Assembly (NCBI GenBank): GCA_036001225.1
Contig: DASYUM010000331.1
Coordinates: 1 to 24,988, forward strand
DNA: 24,988 nt
DNA from: DASYUM01 sp036001225
GTDB lineage: Bacteria; Methylomirabilota; Methylomirabilia; Rokubacteriales; DASRDR01
Direction: 5' to 3'
The position numbers and the translations under genes are program-made. Each line of letters starts with the position of its first letter. Within the stretch, counting starts at the first letter, position 1. Positions 1-7,245 of this stretch are shown here, piece after piece. The notes under the pieces are model-generated. The model was not told the origin of the DNA, did no database searches, and saw only the letters and a list, made by a program, of their open reading frames with translations.

Positions 1-475
1 CGAGCCGGAGGACCGTCTCGATCTCCTCCTTGAGCGTGCCCAGCAGAAACGCGGCCCGGAGCTTGCCCTTGGCGATCGCCCAGCGCCCCAGGTTCGCCGC
101 GTACCAGAGGTGGGCCTCCGGGCTGCGCGGATCGAGCTCGATGGCGCGCTTGGCGACGTCCCGGCCCCGCTCGTACCCGGCCAGCTTCTCGTCGAGGTTC
201 GTCGCGCGAAGATCGGCCCAGGTGAGATGGACCCAGCCCAGGAGGAGGAGCCCGTCGAGGGTCGGCTCCCGAGCCACCGTGCGCTCGAGGAGCTCCCGCG
301 CGCGGTCGATCCGAGCGAGGTCCTCGTGGAAGCTCCGGAAGAGGGCCCACGCCTCGGCCACCGGGCCTGAGGGCGGAGGCGTGACCGGCGTCGCGGCGGG
401 CGCGACGAGGGCCAGGGCCAGCACGAGGAGGAGCGCGGGCAGCAGGGCGCCGCCGGGCCGGAGGGTGAGCGCCAT
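1..475 (-). CDS. TPR-like protein, N-terminal part (runs off window edge)
   Basis: This leftward gene starts at the ATG at 475-473 and stays open to base 1, giving 158 codons without a stop, so the C-terminus lies outside the window. The first ~25 residues are hydrophobic (a Leu/Ala/Val-rich run ending near Ala-Pro-Ala-Ala), consistent with a signal peptide or membrane anchor. The rest is helical with tetratricopeptide-style spacing: a segment with ERTVAREPTLDGLLLLGWVH and another with AIELDPRSPEAHLWYAANLG, where the ELDP..PEAH pattern is typical of TPR helices. This suggests a periplasmic or membrane-anchored scaffold for protein-protein contacts. No enzymatic motif is visible. It is transcribed divergently from the small membrane-protein gene at 567. 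The partner and exact role cannot be told. Confidence 0.7.
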   Translation of the reverse strand, partial: MALTLRPGGALLPALLLVLALALVAPAATPVTPPPSGPVAEAWALFRSFHEDLARIDRARELLERTVAREPTLDGLLLLGWVHLTWADLRATNLDEKLAGYERGRDVAKRAIELDPRSPEAHLWYAANLGRWAIAKGKLRAAFLLGTLKEEIETVLRL

Positions 476-530
476 CGCCGAGGACTCTACCAGGGAGCCG
501 GGCGTCGTTCAACCGAGCCCCGGGCGCGCC

Positions 531-559
531 TTGACAAAGCGGCGCGGCGCTCCCATCAT
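531..559 (+). promoter_or_regulatory. candidate sigma-70 promoter for the 567 gene
   Basis: TTGACA at 531-536 matches the -35 consensus exactly. After a 17-base spacer, CATCAT at 554-559 matches four of six -10 positions. The predicted transcription start falls at about 566-567, that is on or beside the ATG of the next gene, and no Shine-Dalgarno sequence precedes that ATG. A leaderless mRNA is therefore possible. The -10 box is weak. Confidence 0.4.
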
Positions 560-566
560 CGCCCCC

Positions 567-1034
567 ATGCGGGGCTTCATCCACACCCTCGCCGCCGCGC
601 TGCTCGGCGCGGGGCTGGGGGTGCAGCTGTTCCTCTCCTTTCTCGTGGCGCCCTCGGCCTTCCGCGTCACCGATCGGCCGGTGGCGGTCCGCCTCATGGA
701 GGCGCTCTTTCCCGGCTACTACGGCTTCGGGATCGTCACGACCGGTCTGGCGTGCGGCCTGACGCTCTGGCTGGCCCTCGGGGGGGGCCGGGCGCCGCTC
801 CGCTGGGCCGCCGTGACGCTGCTCGGCGTCGTCCTCGCGGGCACGCTCTACGCCGGGCAGATCCTGCTGCCCCAGGCGCGGGCGGCGCGCCTGCGCGCCC
901 AGGTGGCGCCGGCCGGCGACCTGGCTCCGCTCGAGTTCTCGCGCCTCCACCGCCGGGCAGTGGCGGTGAACATCGCGCTCTTCGGCGTCGGCGCCGTCGC
1001 GCTCGCGCTCCACGCCGCCGCGCGTCCCCACTGA
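567..1034 (+). CDS. small four-helix membrane protein (DUF4149/TMEM205-like)
   Basis: This 155-residue protein has four hydrophobic segments, at about residues 6-30, 50-70, 77-98 and 133-152. The linkers are short, and a charged Arg/Gln-rich loop precedes the last helix. The FLSFLVAPSAF segment in helix 1 and the LPQARAARLRAQ...F..LHRRAVAVN layout match the DUF4149 family of small inner-membrane proteins, whose biochemical role is unknown. The start is the first ATG after a candidate promoter and has no ribosome binding site. The stop at 1032-1034 is eight bases before the GTG of the FAD-oxidoreductase gene, so the two are probably co-transcribed and translationally coupled. The family assignment is from remembered pattern; the membrane topology is seen directly. 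Confidence 0.75.
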   Translation: MRGFIHTLAAALLGAGLGVQLFLSFLVAPSAFRVTDRPVAVRLMEALFPGYYGFGIVTTGLACGLTLWLALGGGRAPLRWAAVTLLGVVLAGTLYAGQILLPQARAARLRAQVAPAGDLAPLEFSRLHRRAVAVNIALFGVGAVALALHAAARPH

Positions 1035-1042
1035 CCTCGCCC

Positions 1043-2269
1043 GTGGAACGCGCACGGGTCGTCGTGGTGGGCGGTGGCTTCTGGGGGTGCAGCACGCTCT
1101 ACCACCTCGCGATGCTGGGGCTCTCCGACTGTCTCCTCGTCGAGCAGGGCGAGCTGGCGGAGCAGACGACGGGGCAGGCCGCGGGGATGATCGGCCAGCT
1201 CCGGAGCTCGCCGGTCGCGTCGCGCGGCGCCGCCTACGGGGTCGAGCTCCTGCGCCGGCTGGCCGCCGAACCCGGCGCCCCGAGCCCGTTCCGGGAGGTC
1301 GGCAGCGTCAAGGTCGCGCTCACCCCGGGGCGGGTCACGGAGCTCCGCCGGCAGGTGGCCGAGGGCCGGCGGCTCGGCCTCCCGGTGACGCTCGTCGCGC
1401 CCGAGGAGGCCGCGCGGCTCGCCCCGGGCCTCGACTCGCGTCGTGTGCTCGCGGCGGCGCACGTGGCCTCGGACGGCTACGTCGATCCGGCGGCGACCGC
1501 CCGCGCCCTGGCCGACCGGGCCGAGCGCCAGGGCGCCCGCGTCTGGACGGCCGCCCGGGTCGAGCGGATCCTGGTGAGCCGCGATCGGGTGCAGGGGGTG
1601 TTGACCGAGCGGGGGCGGGTGGCCGCGCCGACCGTCGTGCTCGCCGCCGGACCCTGGGCCGGCCTCGTGGCGGAGACCGCCGGCGTGCGGCTCCCCGTCT
1701 ACCCCGTCCGCCATCAGCTCGCCGTCAGCGCGCCGCTCACCGGGTTGCCCACCACGTTTCCCCTCGTGCGCGTCCCCGACGCGTGCGCGTACATCCGGCC
1801 CGACGGCCGCGAGCTCTGGTTCGGGCGGTTCGAGCGGCGGCCCCTGAGCTATGACCCGCGGACGCTGCGGCCGGGGATGACGATGAAGGACGTGCCGCCG
1901 GGGACCGGCGCGCTCGCCACCGCGCGAGCGCGGCTCGTCGAGGTCTTTCCGCCGCTCGGCGACGTGCCGGTCGTGAGCGCGCGGGCGGGCCTGCCCGCCT
2001 TCACGCCGGACGGCGAGCATCTCCTCGGCCCGCTCGGCCGGCCGCGCGGGCTCCTGATCGCGGCGGGCTGCAACGCCACCGGGATCATGGACGGCCTGGC
2101 GATGGGACGGCTCGTGGCGGAGCTGGCCGCCGGTCAGCCGCCGTTCCTCGACGTGACGGCCATGCACCCTGGGCGCTTCGGCGGGCGCTACCGGGGGGTC
2201 GCGGCGCTGCGCGCGTCGTGCGAGAATGTCTACCGCAACTACTACTCCCTCCGGGCGGGTCGGGTGTAG
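1043..2269 (+). CDS. FAD-dependent oxidoreductase, DAO family (sarcosine/glycine oxidase-like)
   Basis: This 408-residue cytoplasmic flavoprotein has the Rossmann dinucleotide motif GGGFWG at residues 10-15, inside VVVVGGGFWGCSTLYHL. A basic-rich middle and the C-terminal FAD-contact segment AAGCNATGIMDGLAMGRLVA follow. These are hallmarks of the D-amino-acid oxidase/sarcosine oxidase superfamily, which oxidises secondary or primary amines of small amino acids. The TTGQAAGMIGQLRSS segment, where substrate and flavin usually sit, and the overall length fit sarcosine oxidase beta or dimethylglycine dehydrogenase N-domains. The substrate cannot be predicted. The GTG start at 1043 is chosen because the Rossmann strand begins immediately after it. 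There is no Shine-Dalgarno, so coupling to the upstream stop at 1034 is likely. Its last codons and stop lie inside the leader repeat of the following paralogue array. Confidence 0.85.
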   Translation: MERARVVVVGGGFWGCSTLYHLAMLGLSDCLLVEQGELAEQTTGQAAGMIGQLRSSPVASRGAAYGVELLRRLAAEPGAPSPFREVGSVKVALTPGRVTELRRQVAEGRRLGLPVTLVAPEEAARLAPGLDSRRVLAAAHVASDGYVDPAATARALADRAERQGARVWTAARVERILVSRDRVQGVLTERGRVAAPTVVLAAGPWAGLVAETAGVRLPVYPVRHQLAVSAPLTGLPTTFPLVRVPDACAYIRPDGRELWFGRFERRPLSYDPRTLRPGMTMKDVPPGTGALATARARLVEVFPPLGDVPVVSARAGLPAFTPDGEHLLGPLGRPRGLLIAAGCNATGIMDGLAMGRLVAELAAGQPPFLDVTAMHPGRFGGRYRGVAALRASCENVYRNYYSLRAGRV

Positions 2270-3899
2270 CTCTCGGAAATCGGGGCAGGCGCTCAACGAG
2301 ACGGATCGGGAGGGATCGGCGATCACCAGTCGAACACGCGGACTACCATGGGCACACCGGCGCACCACCATCGTCCTCGCCCTCGTCGTCACCGCCGCCA
2401 TCCTGACGGCCGCCGCCGCCCAGGCTCAGGGCGTGACCGCGCCGCGGCTGACCGCGGTGGATCGGGCGACCTACGAGGCCCTGAAGGTCCAGGCGGAGCA
2501 TGATCCCGCCGCCCAGGCGCCCGACCGCATCCTCGACGCCGAGGCGCCCCAGCCGGCGGACCCACACATCGTCACGTCCTTCCCCGGGCTCAACCGGCCG
2601 GCTGCCGCCAACAGCGGGTTCGTCTTCGTCCCGCCGGACCCGATCGTGGCCAAGAGCTTCACCCGCGTGCTCGAGGCGGCCAACAGCGCCGTTCGCCTCC
2701 ACACCACGACCGGGGCTGTCCTGGACACGAGGAGCCTGAACGTCTTCTTCGGCGTCACGCCCTCGGGGTCGTCGGGGCTTCTCTTCGACCCCAAGGTCTA
2801 CTTCGACCGGCTCGGCGTGAACCGGCGCTTCTACGTGGTGGCGCTGGAGATGCGCACGTCTCCCCGGGTGTCGCGGATCCACGTCGGGGTCTCCCGCAGT
2901 TCCGAGCCCGGCAATCTGGGTCCCGCCAGCTGGTGCCGCTATGCCATCGATGGCCGGCGGAATCCGGGGACGGGGCTTGACAGCTGGGCGGACTACCCGG
3001 GGCTCGGGGTGGGCGCGGACAAGCTGGTCATCACCGCCAATCAGTTCACGTTCTCCGCGGGCTCGTTCACGTTCGCCATCGTCCGCGTCCTCAACAAGCT
3101 GGTGCTGGCGAACAACGGGGCGGCCTGCCCGGCGCGGCCGTTCGTCTCCACCTTCCAGCCCTCGGCGGCGGCGGGGAACGGCGCGATCTTCACCCTCCAG
3201 CCGGTGCAGCACGCGGTGGCGCCGACCTCGTTCGCGGGCGTCGCGAGCCCGGTCTACCTCATCAACACGATCTTCGGCACGAACATCGCCTACCGGGTGT
3301 GGCGGGTCCGGAACCTCGCGCCGGTGTCGCTCCAGGGCCCGGTGAACGTCCAGGGCGACTTCCTCTACGGCAACCCGCCCAATGCCGTCCAGCGAGGGAG
3401 CGCCCTGCGTCTGGACACCGGCGACAACCGGATCACCCAGGCGTCCTCGGCAGCCGCGAACAACTTCGTCGCCGTCCACGGCACCGTCTGCAACGTCGGC
3501 GGCGGCCCGACCGAGTCGTGCATCCGCGCCATCGGCATCCGGCCGGGGTCGGGCGCCGGGGGCTCGCTGACCGCGGGCATCTCCGGCCAGTTCACCCTGA
3601 GCAATGCCCCGGGGGATTTCCTCTTCTGGCCGGGCGTCGCCGACAGCCCCGGGCCCCTGGGGATCGGGTTTCACGCGAGTAGCGCGACGTTCTTCCTGAG
3701 CTCCTTCGTGTTTGTTGGCAGCACACTGCTGCCGGTGAGCGTCGGGACCTGCCCCCAGACGACGCGACGGACCGGCGACTACTTCGGGGCCCAGCTCGAT
3801 CCGTCCGACCTCGCGAGCTTCTGGTTCGCCGGCGAGCGGGCGACGACGATCGGCGGCCGCTGCCAGTGGGAGATGCGCATCATCAGGGTCAGCCCTTGA
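2226..3899 (+). CDS. secreted six-cysteine beta-propeller-like protein, copy 1 (start region frameshifted)
   Basis: The only in-frame ATG upstream of the hydrophobic signal core is at 2226, giving 557 residues and a 44-base overlap with the FAD gene. In that form the signal core lies at residues 49-64, too deep for a normal signal peptide. By alignment with copies 2 and 3 the ancestral start is the ATG at 2348, but it is out of frame. Removing one G from the GGG at 2350-2352 would restore a start reading MAHRRTTIVLALVV and an ordinary signal peptide ending at AQAQ. From there on the gene is intact and collinear with its neighbours: PPDP motif, FDPKVYFDRLG, SWCRYAIDG, TGDYFGAQLDP and all six cysteines. 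It also lacks the GGGAG ribosome binding site of copies 2 and 3. Either the gene is newly inactivated or poorly translated, or the extra base is a sequencing or assembly error. Function is unknown; the fold is discussed under copy 2. Confidence 0.8.
   Translation: MSTATTTPSGRVGCSSRKSGQALNETDREGSAITSRTRGLPWAHRRTTIVLALVVTAAILTAAAAQAQGVTAPRLTAVDRATYEALKVQAEHDPAAQAPDRILDAEAPQPADPHIVTSFPGLNRPAAANSGFVFVPPDPIVAKSFTRVLEAANSAVRLHTTTGAVLDTRSLNVFFGVTPSGSSGLLFDPKVYFDRLGVNRRFYVVALEMRTSPRVSRIHVGVSRSSEPGNLGPASWCRYAIDGRRNPGTGLDSWADYPGLGVGADKLVITANQFTFSAGSFTFAIVRVLNKLVLANNGAACPARPFVSTFQPSAAAGNGAIFTLQPVQHAVAPTSFAGVASPVYLINTIFGTNIAYRVWRVRNLAPVSLQGPVNVQGDFLYGNPPNAVQRGSALRLDTGDNRITQASSAAANNFVAVHGTVCNVGGGPTESCIRAIGIRPGSGAGGSLTAGISGQFTLSNAPGDFLFWPGVADSPGPLGIGFHASSATFFLSSFVFVGSTLLPVSVGTCPQTTRRTGDYFGAQLDPSDLASFWFAGERATTIGGRCQWEMRIIRVSP
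2254..2347 (+). repeat. leader repeat, copy 1
   Basis: This leader shares GGCGGGTCGGGTGT (2254-2267) exactly with 5510-5523, and ATCGGCGATCACCAGTC (2315-2331) with near-identical blocks before copies 2 and 3. Its first 16 bases are the last codons and the TAG stop of the FAD gene, so the repeat boundary lies inside that gene. Unlike the other two leaders it reads CGGACTACC rather than GGGAGAACACG just before the ATG. Confidence 0.7.
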
Positions 3900-3964
3900 G
3901 GCCGGGTCGAGTGTCGTTTCTCGGGAGGAGTATCGGCCATCACCAGCCAACGCGGGAGAACACG
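3900..3964 (+). repeat. leader repeat, copy 2
   Basis: This short spacer between copies 1 and 2 carries the block ATCGGCCATCACCAGCCAA at 3932-3950, followed by CGCGGGAGAACACG up to the ATG. GGGAG at 3954-3958 is the ribosome binding site. The same block precedes copies 1 and 3, so leader and gene were duplicated together. No terminator hairpin with a T-run is seen here, so read-through from copy 1 into copy 2 is expected. Confidence 0.75.
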
Positions 3965-5509
3965 ATGACACACTGGCGCTCCACCACCGCTCTCGCTTTC
4001 GTCGTCACCGCCCTCGTCCTGACGGCCGCCGCCGCGCTGGCTCAGGAGGTGACCGTGCCGCGGCTGACCGCGGTGGATCGGGCGACGTACGAGGCCCTGA
4101 AGGTCCAGGCGGAGACTGACTTCGCCGCCCAGGCCGCCGACCGCATCCTCGACGCCGAGGCGCCCGAGCCCGCGGTCCCCCACATCGTGGGGTCCTTCCT
4201 CGGGCTGAACCGGCCGGCCGCCGCCAACAGCGGATTCGTCTTCGTCCCGCCGGACCCGATCGTCGGCAAGAGCCGGGCGCGCGTGCTCGAGGCGGCCAAC
4301 AGCGCCGTCCGGCTCCACACCACGACCGGGGCCGTGCTGGACACGAGGAGCCTTAACGTCTTCTTCGGCGTCGCGCCCGCGGGCTCGTCGGGGCTCCTCT
4401 TCGACCCCAAGGTCTACTTCGACCGGCTCGGCGCCAACCCGCGCTTCTACGTGGTCGCGCTCGAGATGCGCACGTCGCCGCGGGTGTCCCGGATCCACGT
4501 CGCGGTCTCCCGCAGCGCCGACCCCGTCAATCTGGCGCCCGCCAGCTGGTGCCGCTACGCCATCGATGGCCGGCGGAACGCGGGGACTACCCGGGACAGC
4601 TGGGCGGACTACGAGGGCCTCGGGGTCGGCGTGGACAAGCTGGTGATCACCGCCAACCAGTTCACGTTCGCGTCGAACACGTTCACGTTCGCCATCATCC
4701 GGGTCCTCAACAAGCTGGTGCTGGCGAACAACGGGGCCGCCTGCCCGGCGCTCCCGTTCGTGTTCACCTTCCAGCCGTCGGCCGCGGCGGGGAACGGGGC
4801 GGTCTTCACCCTCCAGCCGACCCAGCACGCCCTGGCCCCGGCCTCGGCGCCGGGAGTCTCCAACCCCGTCTACATCGTCAACACGATCTTCGGCACCAAC
4901 ATCGCGTACCGGGTGTGGCGGGTCCGGAATCTCTTCCCCGTGTCGCTCCAGGGGCCGGTGACCGTCCAGGGCAACTTCCTCTACGGCAACCCGCCCAACG
5001 CCCGGCAGCGGGGCAGCGCCCTGCTTCTGGACACCGGCGACAACCGGATCACGCAGGCGTCCTCGGCCGTCACGAGCGAGTTCGTCGCCGTCCACGGCAC
5101 CCGCTGTACCGTCGGCGGCTCGATCGTCTCGTGCATCCGCGCCGTGGCCATCCGGGTGGGGTCGGGCGGCGGGGGCTCGCTGATCGCGAGCATGCAGGAC
5201 CAGTTCACCTTCGGACTCTTCGGGGACTTCCTGTTCTGGCCGGGCGTCGCCGACAGCCCGGGACCGGCGGGGATCGGGTTTCACCGGAGCAGCGCGAGCT
5301 TGTTTCTGAGCTCCTATGTGCTCATCGACACCACTCTGATCCCGCTCACCGTCGGCACCTGCCCCCAGACGACGCGGCGGACGGGCGACTACTTCGGCGC
5401 CCAGCTCGACCCGGTCGATCTCCGAAGCTTCTGGTTCGCCGGTGAGCGGGCGACGGTCATCGGCGGCTCCTGCCAGTGGCAGATGCGCATCATCAAGGTC
5501 AGCCCATAA
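3965..5509 (+). CDS. secreted six-cysteine beta-propeller-like protein, copy 2
   Basis: This 514-residue preprotein has a signal peptide at residues 1-27 (hydrophobic AFVVTALVLTAAAALAQ, cleavage near AQE). A conserved amphipathic segment follows at ~31-66 (PRLTAVDRATYEALKVQA). The body has PPDP (95-98), FDPKVYFDRLG (146-156), RIHVAVSRSADP (176-187), SWADYEGLGVGVDKLVITANQF (212-233), LDTGDNRITQASS (355-367) and TGDYFGAQLDPVDLRSFWFAGE (473-494). Cysteines are at 196, 260, 381, 390, 466 and 503. The series of PPD near the start, D..YDRL-type strand, DYP.LGV, LDTGD.R and final GDY...DP.D...FW..E resembles, in order, a remembered family of secreted uncharacterised beta-propeller proteins. That points to a propeller with disulfides, exported to periplasm or exterior, perhaps for binding. 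No catalytic motif is recognised. The ATG at 3965 follows GGGAG six bases upstream. Confidence 0.9.
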   Translation: MTHWRSTTALAFVVTALVLTAAAALAQEVTVPRLTAVDRATYEALKVQAETDFAAQAADRILDAEAPEPAVPHIVGSFLGLNRPAAANSGFVFVPPDPIVGKSRARVLEAANSAVRLHTTTGAVLDTRSLNVFFGVAPAGSSGLLFDPKVYFDRLGANPRFYVVALEMRTSPRVSRIHVAVSRSADPVNLAPASWCRYAIDGRRNAGTTRDSWADYEGLGVGVDKLVITANQFTFASNTFTFAIIRVLNKLVLANNGAACPALPFVFTFQPSAAAGNGAVFTLQPTQHALAPASAPGVSNPVYIVNTIFGTNIAYRVWRVRNLFPVSLQGPVTVQGNFLYGNPPNARQRGSALLLDTGDNRITQASSAVTSEFVAVHGTRCTVGGSIVSCIRAVAIRVGSGGGGSLIASMQDQFTFGLFGDFLFWPGVADSPGPAGIGFHRSSASLFLSSYVLIDTTLIPLTVGTCPQTTRRTGDYFGAQLDPVDLRSFWFAGERATVIGGSCQWQMRIIKVSP

Positions 5510-5603
5510 GGCGGGTCGGGTGTCGTTCTCGGAGGTCGGGGAGAGCGATCCGGGAGAGGGTCGGGGGTATCGGCCAATCACCAGTCAAACACGGGAGAAC
5601 ACG
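5510..5603 (+). repeat. leader repeat, copy 3
   Basis: This leader contains GGCGGGTCGGGTGT at 5510-5523 and ATCGGCCAATCACCAGTCAA at 5569-5588, then ACGGGAGAACACG before the ATG. It aligns along its whole length with the leader of copy 1 and, with an internal gap, with that of copy 2. GGGAG at 5593-5597 is the ribosome binding site. No terminator is visible. Confidence 0.75.
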
Positions 5604-7151
5604 ATGAGACACCGGCGCTACACCGTCGCACTCGCGCTCGCCGTCGTCACCGCCGCCGTCTTGACGGCCGCCGCCGCCCGGGCTCAGGGGGTGACCGTGC
5701 CGCGGCTCACCGCGGTCGATCGGGCGACGTACGAGGCCCTGAAGGTCCAGGCGGAGCATGATCCCGCCGCCCAGGTGCCCGACCGCATCCTCGACGCCGA
5801 GGCGCCCCAGCCCGCGATCCCCCACGTCGTCACGTCCTTCCTCGGGCTCAACCGGCCGGGCGCGGCCAACAGCGGGTTCGTCTTCGTCCCGCCGGACCCG
5901 ATCGTCGGCAAGAGCTTCACCCGCGTGCTGGAGGCGGCCAACAGCGCCGTCCGGCTCCACACCACGACCGGGGCCGTGCTGGACACCAAGAGCCTCAACG
6001 TGTTCTTCGGCGTCGCGCCCGCGGGATCGTCGGGGCTCCTGTTCGACCCCAAGGTCTACTTCGACCGGCTCGGCGTGAACCGGCGCTTCTACGTGGTGGC
6101 GCTGGAGATGCGCGAGGCCCCGCGGGTGTCCCGGATCCACGTCGGGGTCTCCCGCAGCGCCGACCCCAGCAATCTCGGCCCCGCCGGCTGGTGCCGCTAC
6201 GCCATCGATGGCCGGCGGAACGCGGGGACCGCACGGGACAGCTGGGCAGACTACGAGGGCCTCGGGGTGGGCGTGGACAAGCTGGTGATCACCGCCAACC
6301 AGTTCACCTTCTCGTCCGGCTCCTTCACGTACGCCATCATCCGCGTCCTCAACAAGCTGGTGTTGGCCAACAACGCGGCGGGCTGCCCGGCGCTCCCCTT
6401 CGTCTTCACCTTCCAGCCGTCGGCCGCCGCCGGGAACGGCGCGGTCTTCACCCTCCAGCCGGTGCAGCACGCCCTGGCCCCGGCCTCGGCGCCGGGGGTC
6501 TCGAACCCCGTCTACCTCGTCAACACGATCTTCGGCACCAGCAATGTGTACCGGGTGTGGCGGGTCCGGAACTTCCCGCCGTCGCTCCAGGGTCCGGTGA
6601 ACGTCCAGGGCAACCTCTACGGCAACCCGCCCAACGCCCGGCAGAAGGGGAGCGCCCTGCTTCTGGACACCGGCGACACCCGGGTCACCCAGGCGTCCGC
6701 GGCGCAAACGATCGGAATCGTCGGCGTCCACTCCACCCTCTGCAACGTCGGCGGCGGCCCGACGGAATCATGCGTGCGCGCCGTGCTTATCAAGGTGGGA
6801 TCGGGCGGCGGGGGCTCGTTGATCGCAAGCATGTTCGACCAGTTCACCCTCGGGCTCGCTCCGGGAGACTTCCTCTTCTGGCCGGGCGTCGCCGACACCC
6901 GGAGGGACGTGGGGATCGGGTTCCACAAGAGCAGCCCGACGAGCTTCCTGAGTTCCTTTGTCTCGGTCGGCTCGACCCTGATCCCGCTCACCGTCGGCAA
7001 CTGCCCGCAGACGACGAATCGGACCGGCGACTACTTCGGCGTCCAGCCGGACCCCGTCGACCTCCAGAGCATTTGGTTCGCCGGCGAGCGGGCGACGGTC
7101 GTCGGCGGCCGGTGCCAGTGGGAGATGCGGATCATCAAGGTCGTTCAGTAG
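5604..7151 (+). CDS. secreted six-cysteine beta-propeller-like protein, copy 3
   Basis: This 515-residue preprotein has a signal peptide with an Arg/His-rich n-region, a hydrophobic core ALALAVVTAAVLTAAAA and probable cleavage after ARAQ. All array motifs are present: PRLTAVDRATYEALKVQA, PPDPIVGKS, FDPKVYFDRLG, GWCRYAIDG, SWADYEGLGVGVDKLV, LDTGDTRVTQAS and TGDYFGVQPDP. The six cysteines are at equivalent places. Relative to copies 1 and 2 it is shortened by a few residues around the WRVRN loop (NFPPSLQG in place of NL.PVSLQG), a change it shares with copies 4 and 5. It also differs in the loop before the third cysteine (AAQTIGIVGVHSTLC). The start follows GGGAG by six bases. A strong terminator begins 19 bases after the TAG stop. 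Function unknown; exported location inferred from the signal peptide. Confidence 0.9.
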   Translation: MRHRRYTVALALAVVTAAVLTAAAARAQGVTVPRLTAVDRATYEALKVQAEHDPAAQVPDRILDAEAPQPAIPHVVTSFLGLNRPGAANSGFVFVPPDPIVGKSFTRVLEAANSAVRLHTTTGAVLDTKSLNVFFGVAPAGSSGLLFDPKVYFDRLGVNRRFYVVALEMREAPRVSRIHVGVSRSADPSNLGPAGWCRYAIDGRRNAGTARDSWADYEGLGVGVDKLVITANQFTFSSGSFTYAIIRVLNKLVLANNAAGCPALPFVFTFQPSAAAGNGAVFTLQPVQHALAPASAPGVSNPVYLVNTIFGTSNVYRVWRVRNFPPSLQGPVNVQGNLYGNPPNARQKGSALLLDTGDTRVTQASAAQTIGIVGVHSTLCNVGGGPTESCVRAVLIKVGSGGGGSLIASMFDQFTLGLAPGDFLFWPGVADTRRDVGIGFHKSSPTSFLSSFVSVGSTLIPLTVGNCPQTTNRTGDYFGVQPDPVDLQSIWFAGERATVVGGRCQWEMRIIKVVQ

Positions 7152-7170
7152 CCGCCGCCGTCAGGGCGCG

Positions 7171-7209
7171 CGCCGGCCGGGGGTCTGGGCCTCCGGCCGG
7201 CGTCGTTTT
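7171..7209 (+). terminator. intrinsic terminator between copies 3 and 4
   Basis: CGCCGGCCGG (7171-7180) pairs perfectly with CCGGCCGGCG (7193-7202). Two inner G-C pairs and a G-T pair can lengthen the stem to about 13. TCGTTTT follows at 7203-7209. A GC-rich stem with an immediate T-run is the classic Rho-independent form. It lies 19 bases after the stop of copy 3, so it should end the first half of the array and leave copies 4-5 to another promoter or to read-through. Confidence 0.8.
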
Positions 7210-7245
7210 CAGTCACCAGGCGGGAGGGCAGGAGGTGTCGTCATC

